Shown piece after piece: positions 16,010 through 24,602 of a stretch of 64,000 nt of DNA. A program made the position numbers and the translations under genes. Within the stretch, counting starts at the first letter, position 1. Every line of letters begins with the position of its first letter. The notes under the pieces were generated by a model. It did not search any database and was not told the DNA's origin. It saw only the letters and a program-made list of their open reading frames with translations. This DNA is from Brotaphodocola faecis (GTDB lineage: Bacteria; Bacillota; Clostridia; Lachnospirales; Lachnospiraceae): positions 1 through 64,000 of the forward strand of contig NZ_JBBMFJ010000016.1 in the NCBI RefSeq assembly GCF_040096075.1, written 5' to 3'.

Positions 16010-17365
16010 ATGTTTGATAAAATCTTAATCGCGAACCGCGGCGAGATTGCGGTAAGAATCATAAGAGCCTGCCGCGAGATGGGAATCAAGACCGTGGCAG
16101 TATACTCAGAGGCAGACCGCGACAGTCTGCACACCCTGCTGGCAGACGAGGCCATCTGTATCGGACCGGCACCGTCCAGCCAGAGTTACCTGAATATGGA
16201 GCGTATTCTGGCGGCTACCGTAGCCATGAAGGCAGAGGCCATCCATCCGGGATTCGGATTCCTTTCCGAGAACGCGCGGTTCGCGGAGCTGTGCCAGAAA
16301 TGTAACATCGCTTTTATTGGTCCGTCCGCGGAGATCATCAACAAGATGGGCAACAAGTCCGCAGCCAGAAAGACCATGGTGGAGGCCGGGGTTCCGGTCG
16401 TTCCGGGCAGTAAAGAGCCGGTTTACACCGTAGAGGAAGCGTTAAAGATGGCAAAGGAGATTGGATTCCCTGTCATGATCAAAGCATCCTCCGGCGGCGG
16501 TGGAAAAGGCATGCGTGTGTCCTGGAGTGAGGAGGACTTTGAGGCCAACTTCCAGAACGCGCAGATGGAGTCCGTGAAGGGCTTCTCTGACGATACCATG
16601 TACCTGGAGCGTTTTGTGGAGAATCCGCGTCATATTGAATTTCAGATTATGGCGGACAAGTACGGCAACGTCGTGCACTTAGGGGAGCGTGACTGTTCCA
16701 TTCAGCGTCGCCACCAGAAAGTGCTGGAGGAGTCCCCGTCCATTGCAATCTCCGAGGAGCTTCGCAAAAAGATGGGTGAGACCGCTGTAAGGGCAGCGAA
16801 GGCCGTTGGCTATGAAAATGCGGGAACCATTGAATTCCTGTTAGATAAAAATAAAAACTTCTACTTCATGGAGATGAACACCCGAATCCAGGTGGAGCAT
16901 CCGGTGACCGAGCTGGTGAGCGGCCTGGATCTGATCAAAGAGCAGATCCGTGTGGCAGCAGGAGAGAAGTTAAGCGTGACCCAGGATGATATCCACATTC
17001 AGGGACATGCCATTGAGTGCCGCATCAACGCGGAGAATCCGGCAAAGAACTTCATGCCGTGTCCGGGAAAGATTACCAACATCCACATCCCGGGAGGCAA
17101 CGGAGTCCGCGTGGACACGCACATTTACAATGAGTATAAGGTTCCGGCCAACTACGATTCCATGCTGATGAAGCTGATCGTACACGGAAAAGACCGTGCG
17201 GAGGCCATTGCGAAGATGAGAAGCGCCCTGGGCGAGCTGATCATTGAGGGCATTGACACCAACCTGGACTTCCAGTTTGAGATTTTAAGCAATCCGGTCT
17301 ACCAGGATGGACACAAGATCGACACCGGCTTTATCCCGGATCAGTTCCCGGAATACTGTAAGTAA
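16010..17365 (+). CDS. accC: Biotin carboxylase subunit of acetyl-CoA carboxylase
   Basis: 451 aa ATP-grasp enzyme that carboxylates biotin on AccB. It starts MFDKILIANRGEIAVRIIRACREMG, has the glycine-rich ATP loop KASSGGGGKGMR, and contains the biotin carboxylase signature around FLDKNKNFYFMEMNTRIQVEHPVTE. Its stop codon TAA lies inside one copy of the 8-bp direct repeat AAGTAATG that flanks a 27-bp insertion, so the insertion did not alter the protein. Confidence 0.97.
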   Translation: MFDKILIANRGEIAVRIIRACREMGIKTVAVYSEADRDSLHTLLADEAICIGPAPSSQSYLNMERILAATVAMKAEAIHPGFGFLSENARFAELCQKCNIAFIGPSAEIINKMGNKSAARKTMVEAGVPVVPGSKEPVYTVEEALKMAKEIGFPVMIKASSGGGGKGMRVSWSEEDFEANFQNAQMESVKGFSDDTMYLERFVENPRHIEFQIMADKYGNVVHLGERDCSIQRRHQKVLEESPSIAISEELRKKMGETAVRAAKAVGYENAGTIEFLLDKNKNFYFMEMNTRIQVEHPVTELVSGLDLIKEQIRVAAGEKLSVTQDDIHIQGHAIECRINAENPAKNFMPCPGKITNIHIPGGNGVRVDTHIYNEYKVPANYDSMLMKLIVHGKDRAEAIAKMRSALGELIIEGIDTNLDFQFEILSNPVYQDGHKIDTGFIPDQFPEYCK

Positions 17366-17367
17366 TG

Positions 17368-17394
17368 GTAATTGTGAGGGTACTGAACAGTTAC
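17368..17394. repeat. 27-bp palindromic insertion with 8-bp target duplication
   Basis: GTAATTGT, an 11-nt centre and ACAGTTAC form a near-perfect inverted repeat. The exact 8-bp direct repeat AAGTAATG lies on both sides (17360-17367 and 17395-17402). The unit matches one end of the 133-bp elements and the solitary copy at 32877. It lies in the 57-bp gap between accC and the carboxyltransferase gene. Confidence 0.85.
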
Positions 17395-17422
17395 AAGTAA
17401 TGAATGTTATGGAGAATCCGAT

Positions 17423-19141
17423 ATGTTTAAAAATATGTTCAAAAAGACATATACCATGATCGACACTCACCGCAAGGCCAAGAATGAGGATGAGCCGAAC
17501 ATTCCGGAGGGCCTCTGGAAGAAGTGCAACAAGTGCGGCCAGCCGATCTATGTGGAAGATGTGCGCAACAATCTGTATGTCTGTCCGAAGTGCGGCGGAT
17601 ATTTCCGCGTGCATGCATACCGCCGTATCGAGATGCTGCTGGATGAGGGCAGTTTTGAAGAGTGGAATAAGGAGATGGAGTTTTCCAATCCGTTAGATTT
17701 CCCGGGCTATGAGAAGAAGGTTCAGGCAGCCCAGGAGAAGACCGGACTTCAGGAAGCTATTGTAACCGGTAAGGGAACCATCAAAGGCTTTGAGACCGCC
17801 ATTGGTATCTGCGACGCCCGGTTTATCATGAGCAGCATGGGCCATGTGGTGGGCGAGAAGATTACCCGCATGGTGGAGCGCGCGACCAAGGAAAAGCTAC
17901 CGGTCATCATCTTTGCCTGCTCCGGCGGCGCGAGAATGCAGGAGGGCATTGTGTCTCTGATGCAGATGGCCAAGACTTCCGCAGCCCTGGAAAAGCATCA
18001 TGAGGCAGGCCAGCTCTTTGTCAGCGTTCTGACTGACCCGACCACCGGCGGTGTGACAGCAAGCTTTGCCATGTTAGGGGATATCATTCTGGCAGAACCG
18101 AACGCGCTGATCGGCTTTGCAGGACCGCGTGTCATTCAGCAGACCATCGGTCAGAAGCTTCCGGAGGGATTCCAGAGAGCGGAGTTCTTGCTGGAGCACG
18201 GTTTTGTAGATAAGATTGTAGACCGTGAGAATCAGCGTGATGTGCTGGCAGATATCCTGCGGATGCACCAGAAAACGGGAATGGCTGTTCCTCCACAGCG
18301 TGCGCAGGCAGAACCTGCCGAGTCTGTGGAAAACTATCTGGAAAAACAGAAACAGAGTGGAAAAAATGCCTGGGATACGGTGCAGCTTTCCAGAAGCGCA
18401 GCCCGTCCGGTGGCACTGGATTACATTCATGCGCTGTTTGATGACTTTATGGAATTCCATGGGGACCGCTACTTCAGTGATGATGGAGCTATCATCGGAG
18501 GCATTGCCACCTTCCGCGGTATGTCGGTAACGGTGATCGGCCAGCAGAAGGGCCGTACCACCAAGGAAAACATTCACCGGAACTTTGGCATGCCGTCCCC
18601 GGACGGATACCGCAAGGCGCTGCGCCTGATGAAGCAGGCAGAGACCTTTGGCAGACCGGTAATCTGCTTTGTAGATACGCCTGGCGCCTTCTGCGGCATT
18701 GAGGCCGAGGAGCGTGGACAGGGCGAGGCCATTGCCCGCAACCTGTTTGAGATGGCAGCACTGACCGTCCCGGTACTTTCTATCGTGATCGGGGAAGGCG
18801 GAAGCGGCGGTGCACTGGCTATGGCGGTGGCCAACGAGGTATGGATGCTGGAGAACGCCATCTATTCCATTCTTTCCCCGGAGGGCTTTGCCTCCATCCT
18901 CTGGAAGGACAGCAAGAAGGCGCCGGATGCAGCCAGAGTCATGAAGATTACGGCATCAGACCTTTATGAGCGCGGCCTGATCGAGCATGTGATCCCGGAG
19001 CAGGAACCGGCAACCATCGAGACCATGCCGGTGCTGGCAGAGCATATGAGACAGAGCATGACCGCATTCTTTGAGCGTTACAGCGGCAAGACAAAGGAAG
19101 AGATCCGCGAGTCCCGTTACCAGAGATTCCGGAATATGTAA
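17423..19141 (+). CDS. accDA: Acetyl-CoA carboxylase carboxyltransferase, fused beta and alpha subunits
   Basis: 572 aa in one open frame. Residues 1 to about 285 are AccD: the zinc ribbon Cys35, Cys38, Cys54, Cys57 (CNKCGQ and CPKCGG) and FACSGGARMQEGIVSLMQMAK, ending with the PRVIQQTIGQKLPEGFQRAEFL region. A linker with PPQRAQAEPAESVENYL follows. Residues from about 310 are AccA (ALDYIHALFDDFMEFHGDRYFSDD, PVICFVDTPGAFCGIEAEERGQGEAIA, ILWKDSKKAPDAA). It transfers the carboxyl group from biotin to acetyl-CoA. In most bacteria these are two genes; the order beta then alpha matches accD-accA in related operons. No stop or frameshift is seen at the junction. Confidence 0.95.
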   Translation: MFKNMFKKTYTMIDTHRKAKNEDEPNIPEGLWKKCNKCGQPIYVEDVRNNLYVCPKCGGYFRVHAYRRIEMLLDEGSFEEWNKEMEFSNPLDFPGYEKKVQAAQEKTGLQEAIVTGKGTIKGFETAIGICDARFIMSSMGHVVGEKITRMVERATKEKLPVIIFACSGGARMQEGIVSLMQMAKTSAALEKHHEAGQLFVSVLTDPTTGGVTASFAMLGDIILAEPNALIGFAGPRVIQQTIGQKLPEGFQRAEFLLEHGFVDKIVDRENQRDVLADILRMHQKTGMAVPPQRAQAEPAESVENYLEKQKQSGKNAWDTVQLSRSAARPVALDYIHALFDDFMEFHGDRYFSDDGAIIGGIATFRGMSVTVIGQQKGRTTKENIHRNFGMPSPDGYRKALRLMKQAETFGRPVICFVDTPGAFCGIEAEERGQGEAIARNLFEMAALTVPVLSIVIGEGGSGGALAMAVANEVWMLENAIYSILSPEGFASILWKDSKKAPDAARVMKITASDLYERGLIEHVIPEQEPATIETMPVLAEHMRQSMTAFFERYSGKTKEEIRESRYQRFRNM

Positions 19142-19143
19142 AT

Positions 19144-19207
19144 GTCAGCGGCGGCAGGCTGACGTGGAAAATCGTGAGAGTCCATGTGCCAGAGTTTGCC
19201 GCTGCTG
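19144..19207 (+). promoter_or_regulatory. Two mutually exclusive stem-loops before the fabK-like gene
   Basis: GTCAGC (19144) pairs with GCTGAC (19158). Alternatively CAGCGGCGGCA (19146) pairs with TGCCGCTGCTG (19197) with one mismatch. Both cannot form together because they share the left arm. The ribosome binding site of the next gene starts at 19211. This could tune translation, but it is only a pairing observation. Confidence 0.4.
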
Positions 19208-19223
19208 GCTTAAGGAGAAGCGC

Positions 19224-20336
19224 ATGAGCATAATGAAAGCATTGAAGATTGGTGATCTTACAGCAAAATACCCCATTATTCAGGGGGGAATGGGAGTCGG
19301 TATCAGCCTGCACTCCTTAGCAGGCGCAGTGGCAAAGGCCGGTGGTATCGGTATCATTTCCACAGCGCAGATCGGATTTAAGGATCCGGAGTTTTTAAAG
19401 GCGCCGATGGAAGCAAACCTGCGCGCCATTGGGGAGGAACTGAAGAAAGCACGGGAGATTGCGCCGAAAGGGATCATTGGATTTAATATTATGGTGGCAA
19501 CCCGCAATTACGCCCAGTATGTGAAAGAGGCGGTGAAGGCCGGAGCAGATATCATCATTTCCGGAGCCGGACTTCCGGTTTCCCTGCCGGAGCTTGTGGA
19601 GGGGGCAAAGACCAAGATCGCGCCAATCGTTTCTACCGCAAAATCTGCCATGGTCATCTGCAAGATGTGGGACCGCAAGTACAAACGCATCCCGGATCTT
19701 TTAGTGATTGAGGGACCGCTGGCGGGCGGTCATCTGGGCTTTTCCAGAGAGGATTTAAGCCGCTATGGCGCAGACACAAAGGATGTGCCCCACACCTATC
19801 ATCAGGATCTGTATGATGAAGAAATCCGCGGTATTATGAAGGTAGTGAAGCAGTTTGAAGAGAAATACCAGAAACACATTCCGGTAGCCATTGCAGGCGG
19901 TATCTACACCCGTGCGGATGTGGAGCACGCCATGGAGCTTGGCGCGGATGCGGTGCAGGTGGCAACCCGTTTTGTCACTACCGAAGAATGCGACGCGCCG
20001 GAAAGCTACAAGCAGGCCTATATCAACGCGAAGGCAGAAGATATCGTGATTACCCAGAGTCCGGTGGGCATGCCGGGACGGGCCATTGTGAATCCGTTCC
20101 TGGAGAAGATCACGGCCATGAAGGAGCGCGGTGAGAAAGCAAAGATCAACCACTGCTATCAGTGCCTGGAGCACTGTGATCCGGCCAACATCCCGTACTG
20201 CATCACCAAAGCCCTGTCCAACGCGGCAGAGGGCACGTTAAATGAAGCGCTGTTATTCTGCGGAAGCAACGCTTACCGTGCCGATAAGATCGAAACGGTG
20301 GAGGCTGTGGTGCAGGATCTGGTGGGAGCGGTGTAA
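19224..20336 (+). CDS. FabK/nitronate monooxygenase-like flavoprotein with a Cys-rich C-terminus
   Basis: 370 aa TIM-barrel flavin oxidoreductase: YPIIQGGMGVGISLHSLAGAVAKAGGIG, then LVIEGPLAGGHLGFS and IAGGIYTRADVEHAMELGADAVQVATRF. Compared with FabK above it has about 60 extra C-terminal residues with the pattern Cys-2-Cys-3-Cys-7-Cys (HCYQCLEHCDPANIPYC), a possible metal or disulfide site. AAGGAG lies 6 nt before the ATG at 19224; the longer open frame from 19071 overlaps accDA and is rejected. Being the last gene of the fab-acc operon, it may be a second enoyl reductase or a detoxifying nitronate oxygenase; the substrate is not readable. Confidence 0.88.
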   Translation: MSIMKALKIGDLTAKYPIIQGGMGVGISLHSLAGAVAKAGGIGIISTAQIGFKDPEFLKAPMEANLRAIGEELKKAREIAPKGIIGFNIMVATRNYAQYVKEAVKAGADIIISGAGLPVSLPELVEGAKTKIAPIVSTAKSAMVICKMWDRKYKRIPDLLVIEGPLAGGHLGFSREDLSRYGADTKDVPHTYHQDLYDEEIRGIMKVVKQFEEKYQKHIPVAIAGGIYTRADVEHAMELGADAVQVATRFVTTEECDAPESYKQAYINAKAEDIVITQSPVGMPGRAIVNPFLEKITAMKERGEKAKINHCYQCLEHCDPANIPYCITKALSNAAEGTLNEALLFCGSNAYRADKIETVEAVVQDLVGAV

Positions 20337-20550
20337 AACGCAGAAGCTGTGTACTGGCGTGAGCAAGTGACAGGCAGATTCTGTAGATGTGCCTGACAAA
20401 CAAAAATGACATGTAGGACTGTCATGAAAAGAAATGTGTTCCCAGTATGGCATAAATGAGACCTCAGCTCCATAAATTGAAAGCAAATGGTGTTATGCCT
20501 GGTTCCCAGAATCTGGCATGACAGCACCATCCGAACAGGAAGTGACCGGA

Positions 20551-21213
20551 ATGCTTAACTATCTCTGGGGCGGCATGCTCTTAGCCGGAATGCTGTGGGG
20601 CGCGTTAAATGGAACATGGAATGAAGTGACCCAGGCTCTTCTGGACTCTGCAAAAGAATCCGTGAGTCTGGGTCTTACTATGCTCGGAATTCTTTCATTC
20701 TGGTGTGGCATCATGGAGATCGGAACCCGGGCCGGACTGGTGGGATGGCTTACCGGGCGCATGACACCGCTCCTTGATTTTCTGTTTCCAGAACTTGGGC
20801 GGGATCATCCGGCACGGGAACCCATTGCGGTGAACATCATTGCGAATATGCTGGGGCTTGGCATGGCGGCAACACCTGCAGGGTTAAACGCCATGCAGGA
20901 GATGGCAAAGGACATCCAGGCCTCCGAGGATGGGATGCGCACGGCCACAGCGTCTATGTGTACGTTTATGATTCTGAATATTTCATCTTTGCAGCTGATT
21001 CCGGTAACACTGATTGCTTACCGGAGCCAATATGGGTCCAGACAGCCGGAAGCGGTGCTGGGGCCTGCGCTGGCTGCTACGGCGGTTTCTACGCTGGTGG
21101 CAGTTGTTTTTTGCAAGCTTATGGATTGGAGGAACAGGAGAAGAAGGCAACATGACTCAGGAGAACCGACTCCTGGCAATCAGGTAAAATCCCAGGAGGT
21201 GACTCGCCGATGA
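20551..21213 (+). CDS. spmA: Spore maturation protein A
   Basis: About 220 aa integral membrane protein of the nucleoside-recognition (Gate) superfamily. It starts MLNYLWGGMLLAGMLWGALNG and has the family stretch PIAVNIIANMLGLGMAATPAGLNAMQEM. SpmA with SpmB is needed for spore core dehydration in Bacillus and Clostridium. An AGGAAG site precedes the ATG at 20551; an upstream in-frame ATG at 20518 is less likely. The 214-nt gap before it contains short imperfect repeats (TTCCCAG...GGCAT twice) of unknown meaning. Its stop overlaps spmB by 4 nt (ATGA). Confidence 0.9.
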   Translation: MLNYLWGGMLLAGMLWGALNGTWNEVTQALLDSAKESVSLGLTMLGILSFWCGIMEIGTRAGLVGWLTGRMTPLLDFLFPELGRDHPAREPIAVNIIANMLGLGMAATPAGLNAMQEMAKDIQASEDGMRTATASMCTFMILNISSLQLIPVTLIAYRSQYGSRQPEAVLGPALAATAVSTLVAVVFCKLMDWRNRRRRQHDSGEPTPGNQVKSQEVTRR

Positions 21214-21722
21214 TCCTGTGGCTGTCTAAAATTCTCCTTCCCTTTGTTATCAGCTATGTGATTGCGTTTGGCCTGATTTCCCATCGCCCGATATTCGATG
21301 ATTTTCTGGATGGCGCAAAGAGTGGCATGAAAACCGTGGCAGACATTTTGCCGACCCTGATCGCCCTGATCACGGCGGTAGGAGTAGTCAGGGCCTCCGG
21401 ACTTCTGGATGCGGTGACCAGTGTCTGCGCAGGGGCAGCAGGGCTTTTGCATATTCCGCGGGAACTGGTACCCATTACCCTGGTGCGTCTGGTTTCTAAC
21501 TCAGCGGCCACTGGGCTTTTACTGGATTTATTCCGGCAGTACGGGCCGGACAGCCGCACTGGCATGGCGGCATCAGTTCTGATGAGCAGCACAGAGACCG
21601 TCTTTTACTGTCTGAGCATTTATTTTGGCAGTGTGAAGGTGCGCCGGACCCGCTACATAGTGCCGGGGGCACTCATTGCTACGGCGGCCGGAATTGCAGC
21701 CAGTATCTGGATTACTGGGTAG
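21210..21722 (+). CDS. spmB: Spore maturation protein B
   Basis: 170 aa, several transmembrane helices, with the Gate-family features ISHRPIFDDFLDGAKSGM, LIALITAVGVVRASGLLD and SSTETVFYCLSIYFG. Starts within the spmA stop codon, so the pair is coupled. Its presence supports a spore-forming host. Confidence 0.9.
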   Translation: MILWLSKILLPFVISYVIAFGLISHRPIFDDFLDGAKSGMKTVADILPTLIALITAVGVVRASGLLDAVTSVCAGAAGLLHIPRELVPITLVRLVSNSAATGLLLDLFRQYGPDSRTGMAASVLMSSTETVFYCLSIYFGSVKVRRTRYIVPGALIATAAGIAASIWITG

Positions 21723-21774
21723 TAAAACATTACCAAGAACACAATTCTTTCACAATGTTGTAAGAAAAACGCGG

Positions 21775-21803
21775 TTGTGGAAAGATAGCAAATCATGTAT
21801 AAT
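21775..21803 (+). promoter_or_regulatory. Predicted promoter of the MarR/FabT-like gene
   Basis: TTGTGG at 21775-21780, a 17-bp spacer and TATAAT at 21798-21803. No TTTGA/TCAAA site is visible close by, so autoregulation through the fabH-type operator is not evident. Confidence 0.65.
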
Positions 21804-21845
21804 CAAGAGCGGAGCGACAGGCTTCGTGTGCAGTGAGGGAGAAAA

Positions 21846-22286
21846 GTGGATACTTACGCGACATTAAACGATGCCCTGGTAAAACTGTTCCGTGATGTTA
21901 TGGACTTAGAGGAGCAGACCATCATTACGGAAGAATTCCAGAATATTACAAATAACGATATGCATGTAATTCAGGCCATTGGCACAGGAGAACCCAAGAA
22001 TATGTCTACCATAGCAAAAGAGCTTTCTGTGACAGTGGGAACCCTGACCATAGCCATGAACAGTCTGGTGAAGAAAGGCTACGTGACCCGGGAACGAGGA
22101 AAGGAAGACCGGCGTGTAGTCTATATTTCGCTGTCTGAAAAAGGAAAGCATGCGTATGAGCATCACGAACAGTTCCACCACGACATGATTGACGCAATCC
22201 TGCAGGATCTGACTCCCGACGAAACCGAAAGCCTTGTCAAAGCACTTGCAAAACTGAACATCTGGTTTCGCAAGGCAAAAGGATAA
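21846..22286 (+). CDS. fabT: MarR-family regulator, probably FabT
   Basis: 146 aa winged helix protein. The recognition region is MSTIAKELSVTVGTLTIAMNSLVKKGYVTRERGKEDRRVVYISLSEKG, with the MarR wing D-R-R motif. It starts with GTG at 21846 behind GAGGGAGA. In streptococci FabT represses the fab genes by binding TTTGA-3 nt-TCAAA palindromes with acyl-ACP as co-repressor; there fabT lies at the head of the operon, whereas here it lies downstream of it. The operator-like site at 9475-9504 makes FabT the best call, though the ligand cannot be read from sequence. Confidence 0.75.
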   Translation: MDTYATLNDALVKLFRDVMDLEEQTIITEEFQNITNNDMHVIQAIGTGEPKNMSTIAKELSVTVGTLTIAMNSLVKKGYVTRERGKEDRRVVYISLSEKGKHAYEHHEQFHHDMIDAILQDLTPDETESLVKALAKLNIWFRKAKG

Positions 22287-22317
22287 TATACAAGACATAC
22301 AAGGAGGCTTTATCATC

Positions 22318-22890
22318 ATGAAGAAATTAGTCATGGGCTTACTGGGAGCCATGATGATCTTATCATTAGCAGCATGTACCCCAACCACCGAGAAAAACAA
22401 GACCGGTGAGGTAAAAGAGCCGCAGCAGGAAGAGGTCGTTGAGTCTACCGCAGATGCCGGCCCTGGGGTTGTAACCGGAAGACCGGTCGACCAGAATGCG
22501 TCGAATCTTACCATGGTATCTGTATACAGCATCAGTGAGGATGGCAGCAAGATCGAGGGAACCATGGATTCCGTAGAGACTCTGGACGCACAGAGCCTGG
22601 TAGATCTTCTTATTCAGTACGGAGTGCTGGATGACGGCACCAAGGCAGTCAGCTTCACCACTGAGGGCAGCGTAGCCAGCCAGGAAGCAGGTCCGGGCGT
22701 AATCGCAGACACTACTATGGCAGAGAAAGCAACCCTGGAATTAAACCAGTTCCCGTCCGAGAACCAGGAAAAGGTTCTGCAGGCAGTAGCAAACACCTTC
22801 TGTGAGAATATGAATGCAGAGACCATCACCATCAAGGCAGATGGCCAGACCCTGGCAGAGGGACTGAGCTTTGTGGATGCAGGAAAATAA
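22318..22890 (+). CDS. Lipoprotein with GerMN-like domain
   Basis: 190 aa. Signal peptide and lipobox LSLAAC put the lipidated Cys at residue 20. After an acidic linker, residues about 85-185 follow the GerMN pattern: SLVDLLIQYGVL, LELNQF, then VLQAVANTFCENMNAETITIKADGQTLAEG. GerMN domains occur in spore germination and envelope lipoproteins of Firmicutes. AAGGAGG precedes the ATG. It follows fabT by 31 nt and may be co-transcribed with it. Confidence 0.8.
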   Translation: MKKLVMGLLGAMMILSLAACTPTTEKNKTGEVKEPQQEEVVESTADAGPGVVTGRPVDQNASNLTMVSVYSISEDGSKIEGTMDSVETLDAQSLVDLLIQYGVLDDGTKAVSFTTEGSVASQEAGPGVIADTTMAEKATLELNQFPSENQEKVLQAVANTFCENMNAETITIKADGQTLAEGLSFVDAGK

Positions 22891-22903
22891 AATAGAATTA
22901 TGA

Positions 22904-22949
22904 AGAGGAGTCTGTATCTGGCAAATGCCAGATACAGACTCTTTTTTTT
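22904..22949 (+). terminator. Rho-independent terminator
   Basis: GAGTCTGTATCTGGCA pairs perfectly with TGCCAGATACAGACTC (16 bp) and is followed by eight T. Ends the fabT-lipoprotein unit. Confidence 0.95.
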
Positions 22950-23127
22950 AGAATGTTCTCCTGTATTCCAACACCGTACAGCTTTCCCAAAACCTGAAAG
23001 TTGTATTTGAAAAGATTGAGGAATGTGAAAGATTAAACGCACCTATTGACAAAAATATACAAAAAATGAGGTGGAATATCCTCGAAAAATGATGGAACAT
23101 GCACACTAATGATAAAAAAGATCGGAT

Positions 23128-23170
23128 AATATGACAATTTTTAGATCATATTGTATAGTGAAAAATACAA
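23128..23170. promoter_or_regulatory. Inverted repeats upstream of the arabinose transport operon
   Basis: AATATGA (23128) with TCATATT (23146), and TTGTAT (23151) with ATACAA (23165). The TTGTAT/ATACAA pair recalls the TTGTA/TACAA half-sites of Bacillus AraR operators, but the spacing differs, so they are only candidate operators for the GntR/LacI regulator at 28135. Confidence 0.4.
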
Positions 23171-23198
23171 CTTTTGCGAAAAAATATCCTGTATTGTA

Positions 23199-23227
23199 TT
23201 GCGCAAATTGCTGTCAAAACGTATAAT
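23199..23227 (+). promoter_or_regulatory. Predicted promoter of the arabinose transport operon
   Basis: TTGCGC at 23199-23204, a 17-bp spacer and TATAAT at 23222-23227, about 50 nt before the first start codon. Confidence 0.6.
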
Positions 23228-23280
23228 AAAGCCATGATAGTTGTTGAAAACAATCAAAAAACATGTTGGGAGGAATCAAA

Positions 23281-24501
23281 ATGAAGAAAGTCTTCAAAAA
23301 AGCAACGGCAACCGTGACAGCAGCAGCGATGCTGGCAAGCCTGACCGCTTGTGGCGGTGGCGCAGCATCCAGCGCAACCACAGCAGCTCCGGCAGCTGAC
23401 ACCAAGGCAGAGGGCGGCGCTGAGACTACTGCGGCAGCAGCCTCTGGCATTGACAACAAGGACATCAAGATCGGTGTTTCCATCTGGTCTTCCACCGATG
23501 TTCTTGGTTCCCAGTGTAAACTGATCCTGGATGAAGCAGCAAAGGCTTTAGGGGTACAGGTTCAGTACGTTGACCAGGGCCATGTATCTGAGAAGGTTAC
23601 CGCTTCTGTTGAGCAGCTTGCTGCAGCAGGATGCCAGGGTATCATTATCTGTAACTCTTCCGATACCGAGATGACTTCTGCAATCAAGACCGCAAACGAC
23701 AACAAAGTTTATCTGGCACAGTTCTTCCGTGTAATCAGCAAGGACAACAGCGCAGATATCTACGACATGGCAACCCAGTCTCCGTACTACATCGGTGCAG
23801 TTCATGAGAACGAGCCGGAGAACGGCGAGAAGCTGGTTCAGATCCTTCTGGACAAGGGCGACAGAAACATCGGTCTGATCGGCTGGGAGCAGGGTGATGC
23901 TACCTGGTTAGGCAGATGGGAAGGCTACAAAGCTGGCGTTGAGAACTGGAACAAAGAGCATCCGGATGATCAGGCTAAGCTTTCTGAGCCGCAGTACGCA
24001 GGTACTTCTTCTGAAGGTGGTTCCAAGGCAGCAGAGGCTCTGATGTCCGCAGACCCGACTCTTGACGCACTGATTCCGGCAGGCGGCGGCGGTGACCCGC
24101 TTCAGGGCGCTATCGCAGCAGTTGAGCGTGCAGGTAAAGTTCAGGATATCGACATCGTTTCCACCGACTTCCTTCCGGATCTTGGCGAGAGACTTGAGAA
24201 CGGTTCCATGGCTGGTCAGTCCGGCGGACATTACTGCGACCCGCTTATCGCTTTCATGATGGTTTACAACGCAATCAAGGGCAACTACAGCGGATTCGAA
24301 GGCAAGTTCGAGGATGTTCCGTTCCCGTATCTGTATGTATCTTCCGCAGATGACTACAAAGCTTACGAGCAGTACTTCGTAGATCAGCTTCCTTACACCG
24401 ATGAGGAACTGGTTGAGATGTCTGAGCTGGATCTGGATGGCCTGAAAGAGGCAGCAGCTAAGATCTCCATCGAGGACGCAGCTGCAAGAGCTGGTAAATA
24501 A
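23281..24501 (+). CDS. Sugar ABC transporter substrate-binding lipoprotein (arabinose/ribose class)
   Basis: 406 aa. Signal peptide with lipobox SLTAC (lipidated Cys24), followed by a low-complexity Ala/Thr/Gly stretch and a type I periplasmic-binding fold (IKIGVSIWSSTDVLGSQCKLILDEAAKALGVQVQYVDQG; GIIICNSSDTEM; DIVSTDFLPDLGERLENGSMAGQSGGH). The ATG at 23281 has GGGAGG 8 nt upstream; an ATG at 23263 lies before that site. Synteny with araA and an AraR-type regulator points to L-arabinose or a related pentose. A very stable hairpin follows the gene. Confidence 0.9.
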   Translation: MKKVFKKATATVTAAAMLASLTACGGGAASSATTAAPAADTKAEGGAETTAAAASGIDNKDIKIGVSIWSSTDVLGSQCKLILDEAAKALGVQVQYVDQGHVSEKVTASVEQLAAAGCQGIIICNSSDTEMTSAIKTANDNKVYLAQFFRVISKDNSADIYDMATQSPYYIGAVHENEPENGEKLVQILLDKGDRNIGLIGWEQGDATWLGRWEGYKAGVENWNKEHPDDQAKLSEPQYAGTSSEGGSKAAEALMSADPTLDALIPAGGGGDPLQGAIAAVERAGKVQDIDIVSTDFLPDLGERLENGSMAGQSGGHYCDPLIAFMMVYNAIKGNYSGFEGKFEDVPFPYLYVSSADDYKAYEQYFVDQLPYTDEELVEMSELDLDGLKEAAAKISIEDAAARAGK

Positions 24502-24534
24502 TTTACACGAGATCAATTAGGCTGAGTGGCTTAG

Positions 24535-24567
24535 GACGGCCGGTATCGCGCGGCGATGCCGGCCGTC
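24535..24567 (+). other. Stable intercistronic hairpin without T-run
   Basis: GACGGCCGG pairs with CCGGCCGTC and ATCG with CGAT around CGCGG. There is no T-run, so it probably protects the upstream binding-protein mRNA or partly attenuates, giving more binding protein than permease. Confidence 0.7.
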
Positions 24568-24602
24568 ATGTCTTAGTATGAAATAAGAACGAGGTAAAAA
24601 AT

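Noticed and set aside
17368..17394. 27-bp palindrome as a terminator for accC
   Set aside because: The stem is only 8 bp with an 11-nt loop, is AT-rich, and is not followed by a T-run; the flanking direct repeats favour an insertion.
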